DNA of 64,000 bases, taken from assembly GCA_030445275.1 (NCBI GenBank), contig JAUCSE010000105.1, positions 82,033-146,032 of the forward strand, in the 5' to 3' direction. The position numbers and the translations under genes were made by a program. The first letter of the stretch is position 1; each line of letters opens with the position of its first letter. Positions 51,705 through 61,073 of this stretch are shown one piece after another. Below the pieces are notes generated by a model that had not been told where the DNA came from, ran no database searches, and was given only the letters and a program-made list of their open reading frames with translations. This stretch comes from Mucilaginibacter sp. GTDB taxonomy: Bacteria > Bacteroidota > Bacteroidia > Sphingobacteriales > Sphingobacteriaceae.

Positions 51705-53492
51705 ATGGAGCACATTCGTAATTTTTGTATCATAGCACATATTGACCACGGTAAAAGTACACTTGCCGATAGGTTATTAGAATACACCAACACCATAACC
51801 CAACGTGAATCGCAGGCGCAATTGCTTGACGATATGGATCTGGAACGCGAGCGGGGCATTACCATTAAAAGCCATGCCATACAGATGGATTATGAGCTTG
51901 ACGGGCAGAAATATATCCTTAACCTGATTGACACACCGGGACACGTAGATTTCTCATACGAGGTTTCACGTTCTATAGCGGCCTGCGAAGGCGCGTTATT
52001 GATTGTTGACGCTGCGCAAGGCATACAGGCACAAACCATATCAAATCTTTACCTGGCCTTAGAGAACGACCTGGAGATCATCCCGGTATTAAATAAGATG
52101 GATCTTCCTGGCGCTATGCCCGAGGAAGTGAAAGACCAGATAGTTGAGTTGATTGGCTGTAAACGTGAGGAGATATTGGCGGCATCGGGTAAAACGGGCA
52201 TGGGGGTTCATGATATTTTGCGTGCTATTGTTGAACGGGTTCCTGCCCCCGTAGGTGATCCTGAAGCGCCATTGCAAGCATTGATATTTGATTCGGTTTA
52301 TAACTCATTCCGTGGTATTGTTGCTTACTTTAAGGTTGTAAACGGCGAGATCCGTAAAGGCGATAAAGTAAAGTTCTTTGCTACAGAAAAACAATATATT
52401 GCTGAAGAAGTTGGTACACTAAAACTGAAGCAACTACCAAAAGATGTAATTAAAACCGGCGATGTTGGTTATATTATATCGGGTATAAAAGAATCACGCG
52501 AGGTAAAGGTTGGCGATACCATTACCACCATCACCCGCCCGTGCGAAAGCGGTATACAGGGTTTTGAAGAGGTTAAACCAATGGTATTTGCCGGTATTTA
52601 CCCGGTTGATACTGACGAGTACGAAGAACTGCGCGAATCAATGGCCAAGCTGCAACTTAATGATGCATCATTGGTTTTTGAACCAGAATCATCTGCCGCG
52701 TTAGGTTTTGGTTTCCGTTGCGGTTTCCTGGGGATGCTGCATATGGAGATCATCCAGGAACGTTTAGAGCGCGAGTTTGACATGACGGTTATCACAACCG
52801 TTCCCAACGTATCTTACCTTGCGTACTCTACCAGGGGCGAAGAAATTGTAGTAAATAACCCATCCGACCTTCCTGATCCAAGCAAAATTGACCACGTTGA
52901 AGAGCCGTATATAAAGGCAACCATCATTACTAAATCTGAATTTGTTGGACCGGTAATGTCGCTTTGTATTCAAAAAAGAGGATTTATAAAAAATCAATCG
53001 TACTTAACGTCTGACCGGGTAGAGCTTGTGTTTGAAATGCCTATGGGCGAGATCGTGTTTGACTTTTACGATAAATTGAAAACTATATCAAAAGGATATG
53101 CCTCTTTTGATTATCACCAGATAGGTTACCGCCAGTCAGACCTGGTTCGTTTGGACATTCGTTTAAACGCCGAGCCTGTTGATGCCTTGTCATCTTTGAT
53201 ATTCAGGGGTAACTCCTACGATTTTGGTAAAAAGATCTGCGAAAAGCTGAAAGAGCTTATTCCGCGCCAGCAATTTGAAATCATTATACAGGCCTCTATC
53301 GGCGCCAAGATCATTGCCCGCGAAACGGTGAAAGCTTTACGTAAAGATGTAACCGCCAAATGTTATGGTGGTGATATATCCCGTAAGCGTAAACTATTAG
53401 AAAAACAGAAAAAAGGTAAAAAACGCATGCGCCAGGTAGGTAACGTAGAAATACCACAATCGGCGTTCATGGCGGTTTTGAAGCTGGATTAG
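51705..53492 (+). CDS. lepA: Elongation factor 4 (LepA)
   Basis: The 595-residue GTPase has G1 AHIDHGKSTLADRLLEYT, G2/G3 RGITIKSHAIQM and DTPGHVDFSYEVSR, G4 NKMDLPGA, and the LepA-specific C-terminal domain (CYGGDISRKRKLLEKQKKGK, KRMRQVGNVEIPQSAFMAVL). It binds the ribosome and can back-translocate. A -7 promoter box lies only 7 bp upstream, so a leaderless transcript is possible. Length is normal. Confidence 0.97.
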   Translation: MEHIRNFCIIAHIDHGKSTLADRLLEYTNTITQRESQAQLLDDMDLERERGITIKSHAIQMDYELDGQKYILNLIDTPGHVDFSYEVSRSIAACEGALLIVDAAQGIQAQTISNLYLALENDLEIIPVLNKMDLPGAMPEEVKDQIVELIGCKREEILAASGKTGMGVHDILRAIVERVPAPVGDPEAPLQALIFDSVYNSFRGIVAYFKVVNGEIRKGDKVKFFATEKQYIAEEVGTLKLKQLPKDVIKTGDVGYIISGIKESREVKVGDTITTITRPCESGIQGFEEVKPMVFAGIYPVDTDEYEELRESMAKLQLNDASLVFEPESSAALGFGFRCGFLGMLHMEIIQERLEREFDMTVITTVPNVSYLAYSTRGEEIVVNNPSDLPDPSKIDHVEEPYIKATIITKSEFVGPVMSLCIQKRGFIKNQSYLTSDRVELVFEMPMGEIVFDFYDKLKTISKGYASFDYHQIGYRQSDLVRLDIRLNAEPVDALSSLIFRGNSYDFGKKICEKLKELIPRQQFEIIIQASIGAKIIARETVKALRKDVTAKCYGGDISRKRKLLEKQKKGKKRMRQVGNVEIPQSAFMAVLKLD

Positions 53493-53542
53493 CCCCCGCT
53501 CCCTAAAGGGGGAGCTAAATACAAATTGATAAGTGTTAAACT

Positions 53543-53881
53543 ATGTTGTATCGGGTAACTACATATTATTCATTAAAGGGGTTCACTAAACTTATTGATT
53601 TAGGAGATGTTGCTAATGGTGAGTGGATAGTTTACGATAATAAGATACCTAAATACCATATTCATTCTTTCAATAAAGGTTCTGATTCGGATGTGATTAT
53701 TCACTCCTTACTTAAGAACAAAAAAGAAACAATTAAAAGTATTGTTTATAAAATAAATGCTAAACAAGGAACTAAATTATCATTTGGGAACAAGCCAATA
53801 GTTGAAATAGTAAAAAAATCAGAATTAATAAATTTAGAACTTATCCCATTATCAGAACATTGGGTTAAAAATATTGACTAA
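53543..53881 (+). CDS. Hypothetical protein between lepA and folD
   Basis: The 112-residue product (MLYRVTTYYSLKGFTKLIDL, then WIVYDNKIPKYHIHSFNKGS) is not recognised. It has no signal or membrane segment. It is visibly more AT-rich and lysine-rich than lepA and folD on either side, which suggests it could be an insertion or newly acquired gene. Its stop overlaps the folD start by one base (TAATG), giving likely coupling with folD. Confidence 0.6.
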   Translation: MLYRVTTYYSLKGFTKLIDLGDVANGEWIVYDNKIPKYHIHSFNKGSDSDVIIHSLLKNKKETIKSIVYKINAKQGTKLSFGNKPIVEIVKKSELINLELIPLSEHWVKNID

Positions 53882-54762
53882 TGCAGCTTTTAGACGGAAA
53901 ATACGTATCAGAAAAACTTAAGATTGAAATAGCTGAGGAAGCGGCTAAAGTATTGGCTAAAACAGGTAGACAGCCGCATTTGGTAGCCGTTTTGGTTGGT
54001 CATGATGGTGGCAGCGAAACCTATGTAGCCAGCAAGATGAAGAACTGCGAAAAGGTAGGCTTTAAATCAAGCCTGGTACGTTATGAGGATGATGTAACCG
54101 AGGATGAACTGCTGAAAAAAGTTGAGGAATTGAATGCCGATGCCGATATTGACGGCATCATTGTGCAGCTTCCCCTGCCTAAACATATCGACCCGGAAAA
54201 AGTAACTGAACGTATTGATTACCGAAAGGATGTAGATGGTTTTCATCCGGTTAATTTAGGTCGTATGCAGCGTAACCTGCCTTCGTTTATACCTGCTACA
54301 CCCTATGGCATCACCTTGATGCTTAAAGAGTATGGTATTGATACCGTGGGTAAGCATTGCGTGGTTGTTGGGCGCAGTAATATTGTGGGTTCACCTATGA
54401 GCATTTTAATGGCCCGTAATACTTCGCCAGGTAACTGTACCGTTACCATTTGCCATAGTCGCACACCTGATATTAAAAGTATCACGCTACAGGCTGATAT
54501 TTTGATCGTAGCCATCGGTAAAAAGAATTTTATCACTGCCGATATGGTTAAAGATGGTGTTGTGGTGATTGACGTAGGTATGAATCGCGAAACCTCCACG
54601 CTAACCAAATCTGGTTATAAACTTTATGGCGATGTCGATTTCGAAAACGTAGCTCCAAAATCATCATGGATAACCCCGGTACCGGGCGGTGTTGGTTTAA
54701 TGACCATTATCGGCCTGCTTAAGAACACTTTAGCATCAGCTAATAAAGAGGTTTATCAATAA
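53881..54762 (+). CDS. folD: Bifunctional methylenetetrahydrofolate dehydrogenase/cyclohydrolase
   Basis: The 293-residue enzyme interconverts methylene-, methenyl- and formyl-tetrahydrofolate. Conserved blocks are clear: GSETYVASKMKNCEKVG (catalytic Lys region), KDVDGFHPVNLGRM, VVVGRSNIVGSPMSILMAR and TPVPGGVGLMTIIGLL. It starts one base into the previous stop. Confidence 0.96.
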   Translation: MQLLDGKYVSEKLKIEIAEEAAKVLAKTGRQPHLVAVLVGHDGGSETYVASKMKNCEKVGFKSSLVRYEDDVTEDELLKKVEELNADADIDGIIVQLPLPKHIDPEKVTERIDYRKDVDGFHPVNLGRMQRNLPSFIPATPYGITLMLKEYGIDTVGKHCVVVGRSNIVGSPMSILMARNTSPGNCTVTICHSRTPDIKSITLQADILIVAIGKKNFITADMVKDGVVVIDVGMNRETSTLTKSGYKLYGDVDFENVAPKSSWITPVPGGVGLMTIIGLLKNTLASANKEVYQ

Positions 54763-54790
54763 TGCGCGTTCGGAATAAAAAATTCTAAAT

Positions 54791-54899
54791 GTCATTTCGA
54801 CGAACAGAGGTGAACAAAGAGGTGGGGTGAGGAGAAATCTTATGCTCAATTCTATATATATTGTATAAGATTTCTCCTCGTACCTCGTTCGAAATGACA
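54791..54899. repeat. REP-like inverted repeat (GTCATTTCGA type)
   Basis: Outer arms GTCATTTCGACGAACAGAGG and CCTCGTTCGAAATGAC and inner arms AGGAGAAATCTTA and TAAGATTTCTCCT flank an AT-rich loop. It lies between convergent folD and the antiporter. Confidence 0.8.
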
Positions 54900-54935
54900 A
54901 CTTTTTTCTTGTTAATAGATGGTATCGATTTCCTC

Positions 54936-56540
54936 CTATCTATTCAAGATCTTCATCTCGGCCAGATCAATCTGCATAGCCTGCCTGCGGAGCACTTCTT
55001 CACTAAACTTTTTTTCCTTGCGGATGTGATATAACTCGCTGCGCTGATGCTGGTAAATATCCTTCATGGCCTTACGATAAACATCTATTTGTGCCTGGTG
55101 AGTATCACCACGAGTTAAGGAATCCAAACGTGCCGTGGCATGAACAACATTATTCTGAAGTTCCTCTTTGAATACACGTAGCCTGTAATTGTTTTCTAAA
55201 TCTGCAAAATAATGCTCATTCAACCTATGTAGGGCCACTTCTATCAGTCTTAGTTTAACAGTCATCTCCTGCTGGTCTTCAGGTTGTGCCGGGTCAACAT
55301 CTACTATCTTCATCTTTTTAACCAGCAAAGGCAATGTAAATCCCTGAAAAACCAACGTTACCAATATCACCACAAACGTTATAAAAATAATCAGATTACG
55401 ATGTGGAAATGCTTTACCTGCGTTAGTGAGCAATGGTAACGAAAGCGCTGCCGCCAGCGAAACCACACCACGCATCCCTGCCCATCCTACAATAAAGGGA
55501 TTTTTCCACCCTGGGTAAGGTTCTGTTGTGCGGATACTTTTAAATAGCCAGCGGGGTATATAAGTACCGGGATATATCCAGAGCAGCCTGATCACAATAA
55601 CTACTCCACTGATGATCAAGCCATACCGCCAGGCTTCTGTTAGCGAATAGCCATCTAAACCTTTCATGATCACCGGCAATTCCAAACCTATGAGTATAAA
55701 AACCAATCCATTTAGTATAATAACCAGTGTTGACCATACATTGATGGTTTGCATACGGCTTTGCCCGTCGGTAAATATTTCGTGCGAACGGTAGGAAAGA
55801 AACAGCCCTCCGCTTACCACTGCCATCACACCTGAATAATGGAATTGCTCGGCAGCCAGATACATAAAATAGGGCGATATTAAGGTAAGCGCAGCATCAA
55901 TGCCCGCCGTGGTTGGCAAAAAACGATGAATAACATACATGACATGCGCTACAGCCAATCCAACAACTATCCCCATAAAAGTCACCACAAAAAACTCTGT
56001 AACCGCCTGGTGCAGGGAAAATTGCCCGGTAAGCACTGCAGCCAGGGCAAAACGCAATACAATTAAGCTGGAGGCATCATTAACCAGACTTTCGCCCTCC
56101 AATATGGTCGTGATCCTTTTGGGTATTTTAATATTTTTTAAAACTGAGGCAGCAGCCACCGCATCGGGCGGTGATATGATCCCTCCTAATAAAAATCCCA
56201 TAGGCAGGGTAAAACCCGGTATAATGGTTGTGGCCAAAAAAGCAATGATGGTGGAGGTAAAAATAACCAATCCGAATGCCAGCAGACTTATCGGTCTTTT
56301 CCATTTCCAGAAATCGTTCCATGAGGTATACCAGGCAGCCTCATACAATAAAGGAGGCAAAAATATCAAAAATATCAGATCGGGATTTATAGTGATTACC
56401 GGTATACCGGGTATATAACTGATAACCAAACCCGCCAGCACCAAAAAGATGGGGTAAGCTATATTTAGCTTTTTTGCCAGCATAATGAGCATAAAAGCGG
56501 CGAAAAGTAATATCAAAAATTGCAGAAGGGAATAATGCAT
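54936..56540 (-). CDS. Na+/H+ antiporter, CPA1 (NhaP-like) family
   Basis: From the ATG at 56540 (MHYSLLQFLILLFAAFMLIM) the product has 534 residues; a GTG at 56543 adds one. It has about 12 membrane spans and the CPA1 blocks LIFLIFLPPLLYEAAWYTSW, GGIISPPDAVAAASVLK, LEGESLVNDASSLIVLRFAL and WAGMRGVVSLAAALSLPLL, and a cytosolic C-terminal helix (about residues 415-534). It exchanges Na+ or Li+ for protons. Confidence 0.9.
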   Translation of the reverse strand: MHYSLLQFLILLFAAFMLIMLAKKLNIAYPIFLVLAGLVISYIPGIPVITINPDLIFLIFLPPLLYEAAWYTSWNDFWKWKRPISLLAFGLVIFTSTIIAFLATTIIPGFTLPMGFLLGGIISPPDAVAAASVLKNIKIPKRITTILEGESLVNDASSLIVLRFALAAVLTGQFSLHQAVTEFFVVTFMGIVVGLAVAHVMYVIHRFLPTTAGIDAALTLISPYFMYLAAEQFHYSGVMAVVSGGLFLSYRSHEIFTDGQSRMQTINVWSTLVIILNGLVFILIGLELPVIMKGLDGYSLTEAWRYGLIISGVVIVIRLLWIYPGTYIPRWLFKSIRTTEPYPGWKNPFIVGWAGMRGVVSLAAALSLPLLTNAGKAFPHRNLIIFITFVVILVTLVFQGFTLPLLVKKMKIVDVDPAQPEDQQEMTVKLRLIEVALHRLNEHYFADLENNYRLRVFKEELQNNVVHATARLDSLTRGDTHQAQIDVYRKAMKDIYQHQRSELYHIRKEKKFSEEVLRRQAMQIDLAEMKILNR

Positions 56541-56627
56541 CACTAAAGATAAAAATCAATATTAAAACCAGAAGATATAAGAATAATACTTTTTAAGAAA
56601 AAATTAACAGATAGGTTGATCCGGAAA

Positions 56628-56960
56628 CTACCTACCTTTTAACCTGTCCCAAAATGACCTGATACCTATATAAATGCCATCATCCTTAATATCAACCGGG
56701 TAGGTGGCTACAAAATCGTTCTGGCCCTCTCCGCCCTTTCCTGTAGCTAAATTATAAGTGTAGCGGTGATATGGACAAACAATTTTACCTTTAACACACA
56801 AGCCCTCGCTCAAATCGGCCCCGGCATGCGGACAAACGGACGATAACGCGTAGACCTGCCCTTCAAAACCAACAAGGCAAATATTTTTGCGGCCTGCCTT
56901 TACTTTGGTAATAAATGGTTTATCAGTATATTGAATACCGGGTATTTTGTACCACTTCAT
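56628..56960 (-). CDS. Rieske [2Fe-2S] ferredoxin-like protein
   Basis: The 110-residue product has the Rieske cluster ligands in VCPHAGADLSEG (C-P-H) and CPYHRYTYNLATGKG (C-P-Y-H). It resembles the small Rieske ferredoxins that feed electrons to dioxygenases or nitrite reductase. No oxygenase gene is nearby, so the partner is unknown. Confidence 0.88.
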   Translation of the reverse strand: MKWYKIPGIQYTDKPFITKVKAGRKNICLVGFEGQVYALSSVCPHAGADLSEGLCVKGKIVCPYHRYTYNLATGKGGEGQNDFVATYPVDIKDDGIYIGIRSFWDRLKGR

Positions 56961-56998
56961 GCAAAAAGATTATGGATCTTTAAAGGTAGGCATCTAAG

Positions 56999-57763
56999 TT
57001 AAAAATCGATCTTTAAATTCATTACTGACGGATTTTTTATCACCTCATCCATGCTGGTAACTAGTGTTACACTTCGCCTGTCGGCAGATAGCACGGCTTT
57101 TGAATTATTTAGTTTTCTAACAGGCTTGGCAAACTTCAGGATCACTTTATAAGGCATATCTATGAGCATAGCCTTAGCCATCATAAACGTTGATTGGGTT
57201 TTCTTTAAAAAGGCATTGAATTTTGCCTTGTCAACTATTCTGTAAAACTTATGCGGGGTAATATCATAAGAGTAATAATCCTGTCCTGCTACCATTTGCC
57301 GGGCATCAAAAGTTTTGGTGGCTTTATCATTATTGGAAAAAGCGTTGATCCGGCTGTTAAGCGCAATTTTAGAAAGATTTTGAAGATAATATTGCAGATC
57401 AGCAGCATCTTTGGCCACATGGGTAATGTTAACCTTCATAATACTTTTTTTAAGGTTCATACTGATAGAAAGATCACTGCTTTTAGCCAGGTCGCTTTCT
57501 TCAATACTCATCTTTTGTTGTGTGCTATCGGGCATAGCACTATAAAAATTAAGAGTGGTATCTTTAACTAAACTAAACTGGGGGGTTTCTTTAACCGAAT
57601 CAGACATGAGGTTTACCAGCACTGATACTGCCTTACTCATATCAAAACCGTAAACTACATTGCAGCTACCATCTGTTTTAAAGTCATACTGCTCCTCAAT
57701 ATCAACACACGAACTCAAACAAAATATTGCCAAAACAATAAGGGGTAAGTAAAGTTTTTTCAT
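56999..57763 (-). CDS. Putative lipoprotein of unknown function
   Basis: The 254-residue product starts with a lipoprotein signal (LPLIVLAIFCLSSCVDIEE). The mature part begins EEQYDFKTDGSCNVVYGFDM and has a long helical middle and a C-terminal KFAKPVRKLNNSKAVLSADRR beta-rich end. No domain is recognised. A TAAATTTG promoter box is seen upstream at 57804-57811. Confidence 0.72.
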   Translation of the reverse strand: MKKLYLPLIVLAIFCLSSCVDIEEQYDFKTDGSCNVVYGFDMSKAVSVLVNLMSDSVKETPQFSLVKDTTLNFYSAMPDSTQQKMSIEESDLAKSSDLSISMNLKKSIMKVNITHVAKDAADLQYYLQNLSKIALNSRINAFSNNDKATKTFDARQMVAGQDYYSYDITPHKFYRIVDKAKFNAFLKKTQSTFMMAKAMLIDMPYKVILKFAKPVRKLNNSKAVLSADRRSVTLVTSMDEVIKNPSVMNLKIDF

Positions 57764-57803
57764 GGCTTAAGTTTTTTACAGACTGATCATGGTTTCATTA
57801 TGG

Positions 57804-57811
57804 CAAATTTA
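57804..57811 (-). promoter_or_regulatory. Candidate -7 promoter box for the lipoprotein gene
   Basis: On the minus strand the sequence reads TAAATTTG, an exact TAnnTTTG match, 40 bp before the start codon. Confidence 0.5.
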
Positions 57812-57943
57812 CGTTAACATTTTAATATTACAGGTTATTAAATTGAAGTAATATTAAATATTATTAATGAAAATAAAAAACCTGATGACCAAACGTTTTA
57901 CCGTACGTTTACCATTCGTCTTTATGCTTTCGGCTTAATTAGG

Positions 57944-57951
57944 TATCTTTG
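57944..57951 (+). promoter_or_regulatory. Candidate -7 promoter box directly ahead of queE
   Basis: TATCTTTG matches TAnnTTTG exactly and ends 8 bp before the start codon, so a leaderless or nearly leaderless transcript is implied. Confidence 0.5.
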
Positions 57952-57959
57952 CAAAAATT

Positions 57960-58583
57960 ATGGCACACCAAATTCCAGACGACGGCACGCTGCTTCCACT
58001 AATGGAAGAATTTTACACGATACAGGGTGAAGGATACAACACAGGCAAAGCGGCTTATTTTATACGACTTGGCGGTTGTGATGTGGGATGCCATTGGTGC
58101 GATGTTAAAGAAAGCTGGGACGCTGAGCTGCATCCGCTTACCACGGCTGATCAAATAGTGAGTAATGCCGCTGTACACCCGTCAAAAGCGGTTGTGGTAA
58201 CCGGTGGCGAACCATTAATATACAACCTGGATTATTTGACGGCCCAACTGCACGAAAAGGGTATTAAAACCTTTATTGAAACGTCGGGCGCCTACCCGCT
58301 TTCGGGCGATTGGGATTGGATATGTTTATCGCCAAAGAAATTCAAAGCGCCAACACCCCAAGTAGCCGAGCATGCGCACGAGTTAAAAGTAATTGTATTT
58401 AATAAATCAGACTTTGAATGGGCCGAATATCATGCCAAAATGGTTTCGCCCGATTGTAAGCTGTATTTACAGCCTGAGTGGTCAAAGTCAAAAGAGATGA
58501 TCCCACTTATAGTTGATTATGTGATGAATAATCCGCAATGGGAAATATCGTTGCAAACACATAAATATTTAAATATCCCTTAA
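57960..58583 (+). CDS. queE: 7-carboxy-7-deazaguanine synthase
   Basis: The 207-residue radical-SAM enzyme has the N-terminal EFYTIQGEGYNTGKAAYFIR, the cluster motif GGCDVGCHWCDVKESWD (C-x3-C-x2-C) and TGGEPLIYNLDYL. It makes the 7-deazaguanine core for queuosine. It is the only que gene in view. Confidence 0.95.
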   Translation: MAHQIPDDGTLLPLMEEFYTIQGEGYNTGKAAYFIRLGGCDVGCHWCDVKESWDAELHPLTTADQIVSNAAVHPSKAVVVTGGEPLIYNLDYLTAQLHEKGIKTFIETSGAYPLSGDWDWICLSPKKFKAPTPQVAEHAHELKVIVFNKSDFEWAEYHAKMVSPDCKLYLQPEWSKSKEMIPLIVDYVMNNPQWEISLQTHKYLNIP

Positions 58584-58622
58584 TATTTGTAACTTACGGT
58601 AACCATTACCGTATCAAACCAG

Positions 58623-60530
58623 ATGAAAATTGTAATCATCTCGATTTTATCAATTTTTCTTTCTATTTCTGCCTGGTCACAGCAAAACCAATACACTACC
58701 TCAAACAAGGCGGCCTTAAAGTATTTTGCCGAGGCCAACCAAAATCAGGACGATCATTTATATGAAGATGCGATTAATAATCTTCAGAAAGCTATCAATG
58801 AAGATCCGAAATTTATTGAGGCGCATGCCCAACTGGCCGATGTGTTACGCTCAAGGCATTTATTTAAACAGGCTATTGAACAGTACCTAAAAGTAATAGC
58901 GCTTAATCCCGACTTTAACCGTTCTGTTTATTTAAAAGTTGGCGAAATTGAAATAGGCGAAGCCCTTTACCTCCAGGCACAGCAGCATCTTGAAAAGTAT
59001 TTAACCTATCCTGGTATTACTCCACAAAATAATGCATACGCCCAGAAGCTATTAAATGACTGCAAATTCAGCATTCAGGCCATACAGCACCCTGTGGCAT
59101 TTAAACCTGTTAATATGGGCCCTGAAATAAATACAGCAAATGACGAGTATTTGCCTGTTGCCACCGCAGATGAAGGGATGCTGATATTTACCCGTAAGAT
59201 AAACAACAACGAAGATTTTTATAAAAGCCTGAATAGCAAAGGTAAATGGCAAACAGCTACTTACCTGAGCGACCAGATCAATACGGGGCAATATAACGAA
59301 GGGGCACAATCGATATCCCAGGATGGTAAATACCTGTTCTTTACCGGTTGCAACCGGCCCGATGGTATGGGCCGTTGTGATATCTATATCGCACAAAAAA
59401 AGGGCGAAGACTGGGGTAAACCCTTCGACCTGAGCGCTCCTGTAAATACATCGGGCTGGGAATCACAACCCTCCATAAGCGCTGATGGTCGCACGTTGTA
59501 CTTTGTAAGTAACCGGGCCGGTGGTTATGGTGGTTATGATATATGGAAATCAACCTTAACGGATAAGGGCTGGGGGCCCGTACAAAATCTGGGGCCAAAT
59601 ATCAATACGCCCTACAACGAGCAATCGCCATTTATTCATCCTGATGATAGTACGCTTTACTTTAGTTCGAACGGATGGCCGGGTTTAGGTAACAAGGATA
59701 TATTTGTAAGCCGCTTAGACAAAGATGGCAAGTGGCAAAAGCCCGAAAACTTGGGATACCCCATAAACTCTAATGGTGACGAGAATGGCCTTACCCTGAC
59801 AGCTAATGGCAGTTACGCCTTTTTTGCCTCAGACAATCCTAATCTGAATGGTTATGGTGGCTATGATATTTACACTTTTGAATTACCTGTAAAGGTAAGA
59901 CCCCACATAGTAACCTATGTAAAAGGGAAAGTAACTGACGCTAAAGGTAATCAACCTTTGGAAGCAGCCGTGGAGATCATTGATCTGCAAAACAATCAGC
60001 CTGTTTATCAGGACTACAGCGGCGCTGATGATGGAAGCTTTCTGGCAACCATAACATCAGGAAAAAACTATGGCCTTAATATTTCAAAAAGCGGTTATAT
60101 GTTTTATTCCGAGAATTTTTCGCTGGTAGGTTATAAGGCAAAAAATCCATTTAATATTTCGGTTTCCTTATCACCTATTGATATTGGCAATAAAGTGATA
60201 CTTAAAAACATTTTTTTTGATACCAATAAATTTGATCTGGAGGCAGAATCAAAGACCGAATTGATAAAGCTGATTGAGTTTTTAAACGTTAACCCAAAAG
60301 TACATATTGAAATATCAGGCCACACTGACAACGTAGGAGCCGACCAGAACAATCAAATCCTATCCGAAAACAGGGCCAAATCCGTTTATCAATACCTGGT
60401 AACCAATGGTGTCGCCGCAGGTCGCTTGGTTTTCAAGGGCTACGGCAAAACCCAACCCATTGCACCTAATGACACGGAAGAAAACCGCGCCAAAAACCGC
60501 AGGACTGAATTTAAGATCATTTCGAAGTGA
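58623..60530 (+). CDS. OmpA family protein with TPR and PD40 propeller domains
   Basis: The 635-residue product has a signal peptide (MKIVIISILSIFLSISAWSQ), TPR-like helices (about 25-150), a PD40 beta-propeller (about 165-410, with repeats such as GGYGGYDIWKSTL and GYGGYDIYTFEL), a carboxypeptidase-regulatory-like domain (about 430-510), and a C-terminal OmpA domain with GHTDNVGADQNNQ and NRAKNRRTEF. It likely anchors at the outer membrane and binds peptidoglycan. The architecture recalls the PorE/PKD-type proteins of the type IX secretion system, but that is inference. Confidence 0.88.
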   Translation: MKIVIISILSIFLSISAWSQQNQYTTSNKAALKYFAEANQNQDDHLYEDAINNLQKAINEDPKFIEAHAQLADVLRSRHLFKQAIEQYLKVIALNPDFNRSVYLKVGEIEIGEALYLQAQQHLEKYLTYPGITPQNNAYAQKLLNDCKFSIQAIQHPVAFKPVNMGPEINTANDEYLPVATADEGMLIFTRKINNNEDFYKSLNSKGKWQTATYLSDQINTGQYNEGAQSISQDGKYLFFTGCNRPDGMGRCDIYIAQKKGEDWGKPFDLSAPVNTSGWESQPSISADGRTLYFVSNRAGGYGGYDIWKSTLTDKGWGPVQNLGPNINTPYNEQSPFIHPDDSTLYFSSNGWPGLGNKDIFVSRLDKDGKWQKPENLGYPINSNGDENGLTLTANGSYAFFASDNPNLNGYGGYDIYTFELPVKVRPHIVTYVKGKVTDAKGNQPLEAAVEIIDLQNNQPVYQDYSGADDGSFLATITSGKNYGLNISKSGYMFYSENFSLVGYKAKNPFNISVSLSPIDIGNKVILKNIFFDTNKFDLEAESKTELIKLIEFLNVNPKVHIEISGHTDNVGADQNNQILSENRAKSVYQYLVTNGVAAGRLVFKGYGKTQPIAPNDTEENRAKNRRTEFKIISK

Positions 60531-60556
60531 GAAAGGTAAGCGATATGTAAAACGTC

Positions 60557-60694
60557 CGTCATTGCGCAGCGTGGCAATCCCCGATATACAGAGGTATTAC
60601 TACCTACTTTATTTCTTTATATCAATCTATCAGCTCTAGCCCCCCCCCCACGCGTCATTGCGTGGCACGAAGCAATCTCTATGCTATACAGAGC
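60557..60694. repeat. Left repeat array flanking the GIY-YIG gene (A then B)
   Basis: Module A (about 60557-60592: CGTCATTGCGCAGCGTGGCA) is followed, after an AT-rich spacer and a 10-C run (60640-60649), by module B (60651-60694: CGCGTCATTGCGTGGCACGA). Both are REP-like. Reverse complements of both occur in mirrored order at 61074-61198. Confidence 0.85.
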
Positions 60695-60700
60695 AAATAT

Positions 60701-61006
60701 TTACTCCTCTTTTAACTCCTGATATAAATCCTTCCACTCCAGATTCAATGAAGTAATTAACTGCTTTTTATATTCCCGGCTACTTCCTTTAATTATTTTT
60801 TCTGCGACTATAGCTTCTTCAATATGGCTATAGAAAAAATAATAAACCAGCTTATCACAATTGTATTTTGAAGTAAAGCTATTCGGGTATGTTTTATTCT
60901 TATGTTCCCATATCCTGTTAATGATATCAGATGTTACCCCAGTATATAAAACCTTGTTTAACTTATTGGTTATAATATAAACACAACCGCCTCTTTGAAA
61001 TACCAT
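60701..61006 (-). CDS. GIY-YIG nuclease family protein inside nested inverted repeats
   Basis: The 101-residue product has the GIY-YIG core: GGCVYIITNKLNKVLYTGVT with the paired tyrosines, the catalytic Arg in DIINRIWEHKNK, and later HIEEAIVAEKIIKG with a conserved Glu. It matches the small single-domain YhbQ/UPF0213-type nucleases. It lies exactly between the mirrored repeat arrays 60557-60694 and 61074-61198, which share a 31-nt and a 19-nt exact stretch in inverted order. This suggests that the gene and its repeats move or are maintained as a unit. No transposase is near. Confidence 0.88.
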   Translation of the reverse strand: MVFQRGGCVYIITNKLNKVLYTGVTSDIINRIWEHKNKTYPNSFTSKYNCDKLVYYFFYSHIEEAIVAEKIIKGSSREYKKQLITSLNLEWKDLYQELKEE

Positions 61007-61073
61007 ATGGCAAATTATAAAATATTGATAAACTCGGGTAGTGATTTAATTAACTATTTGTCCTTTCTATACG

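Noticed and set aside
60640..60649. Run of 10 C as a phase-variation tract
   Set aside because: It lies outside any gene, between two repeat modules; it is more likely a repeat-associated or sequencing artefact.
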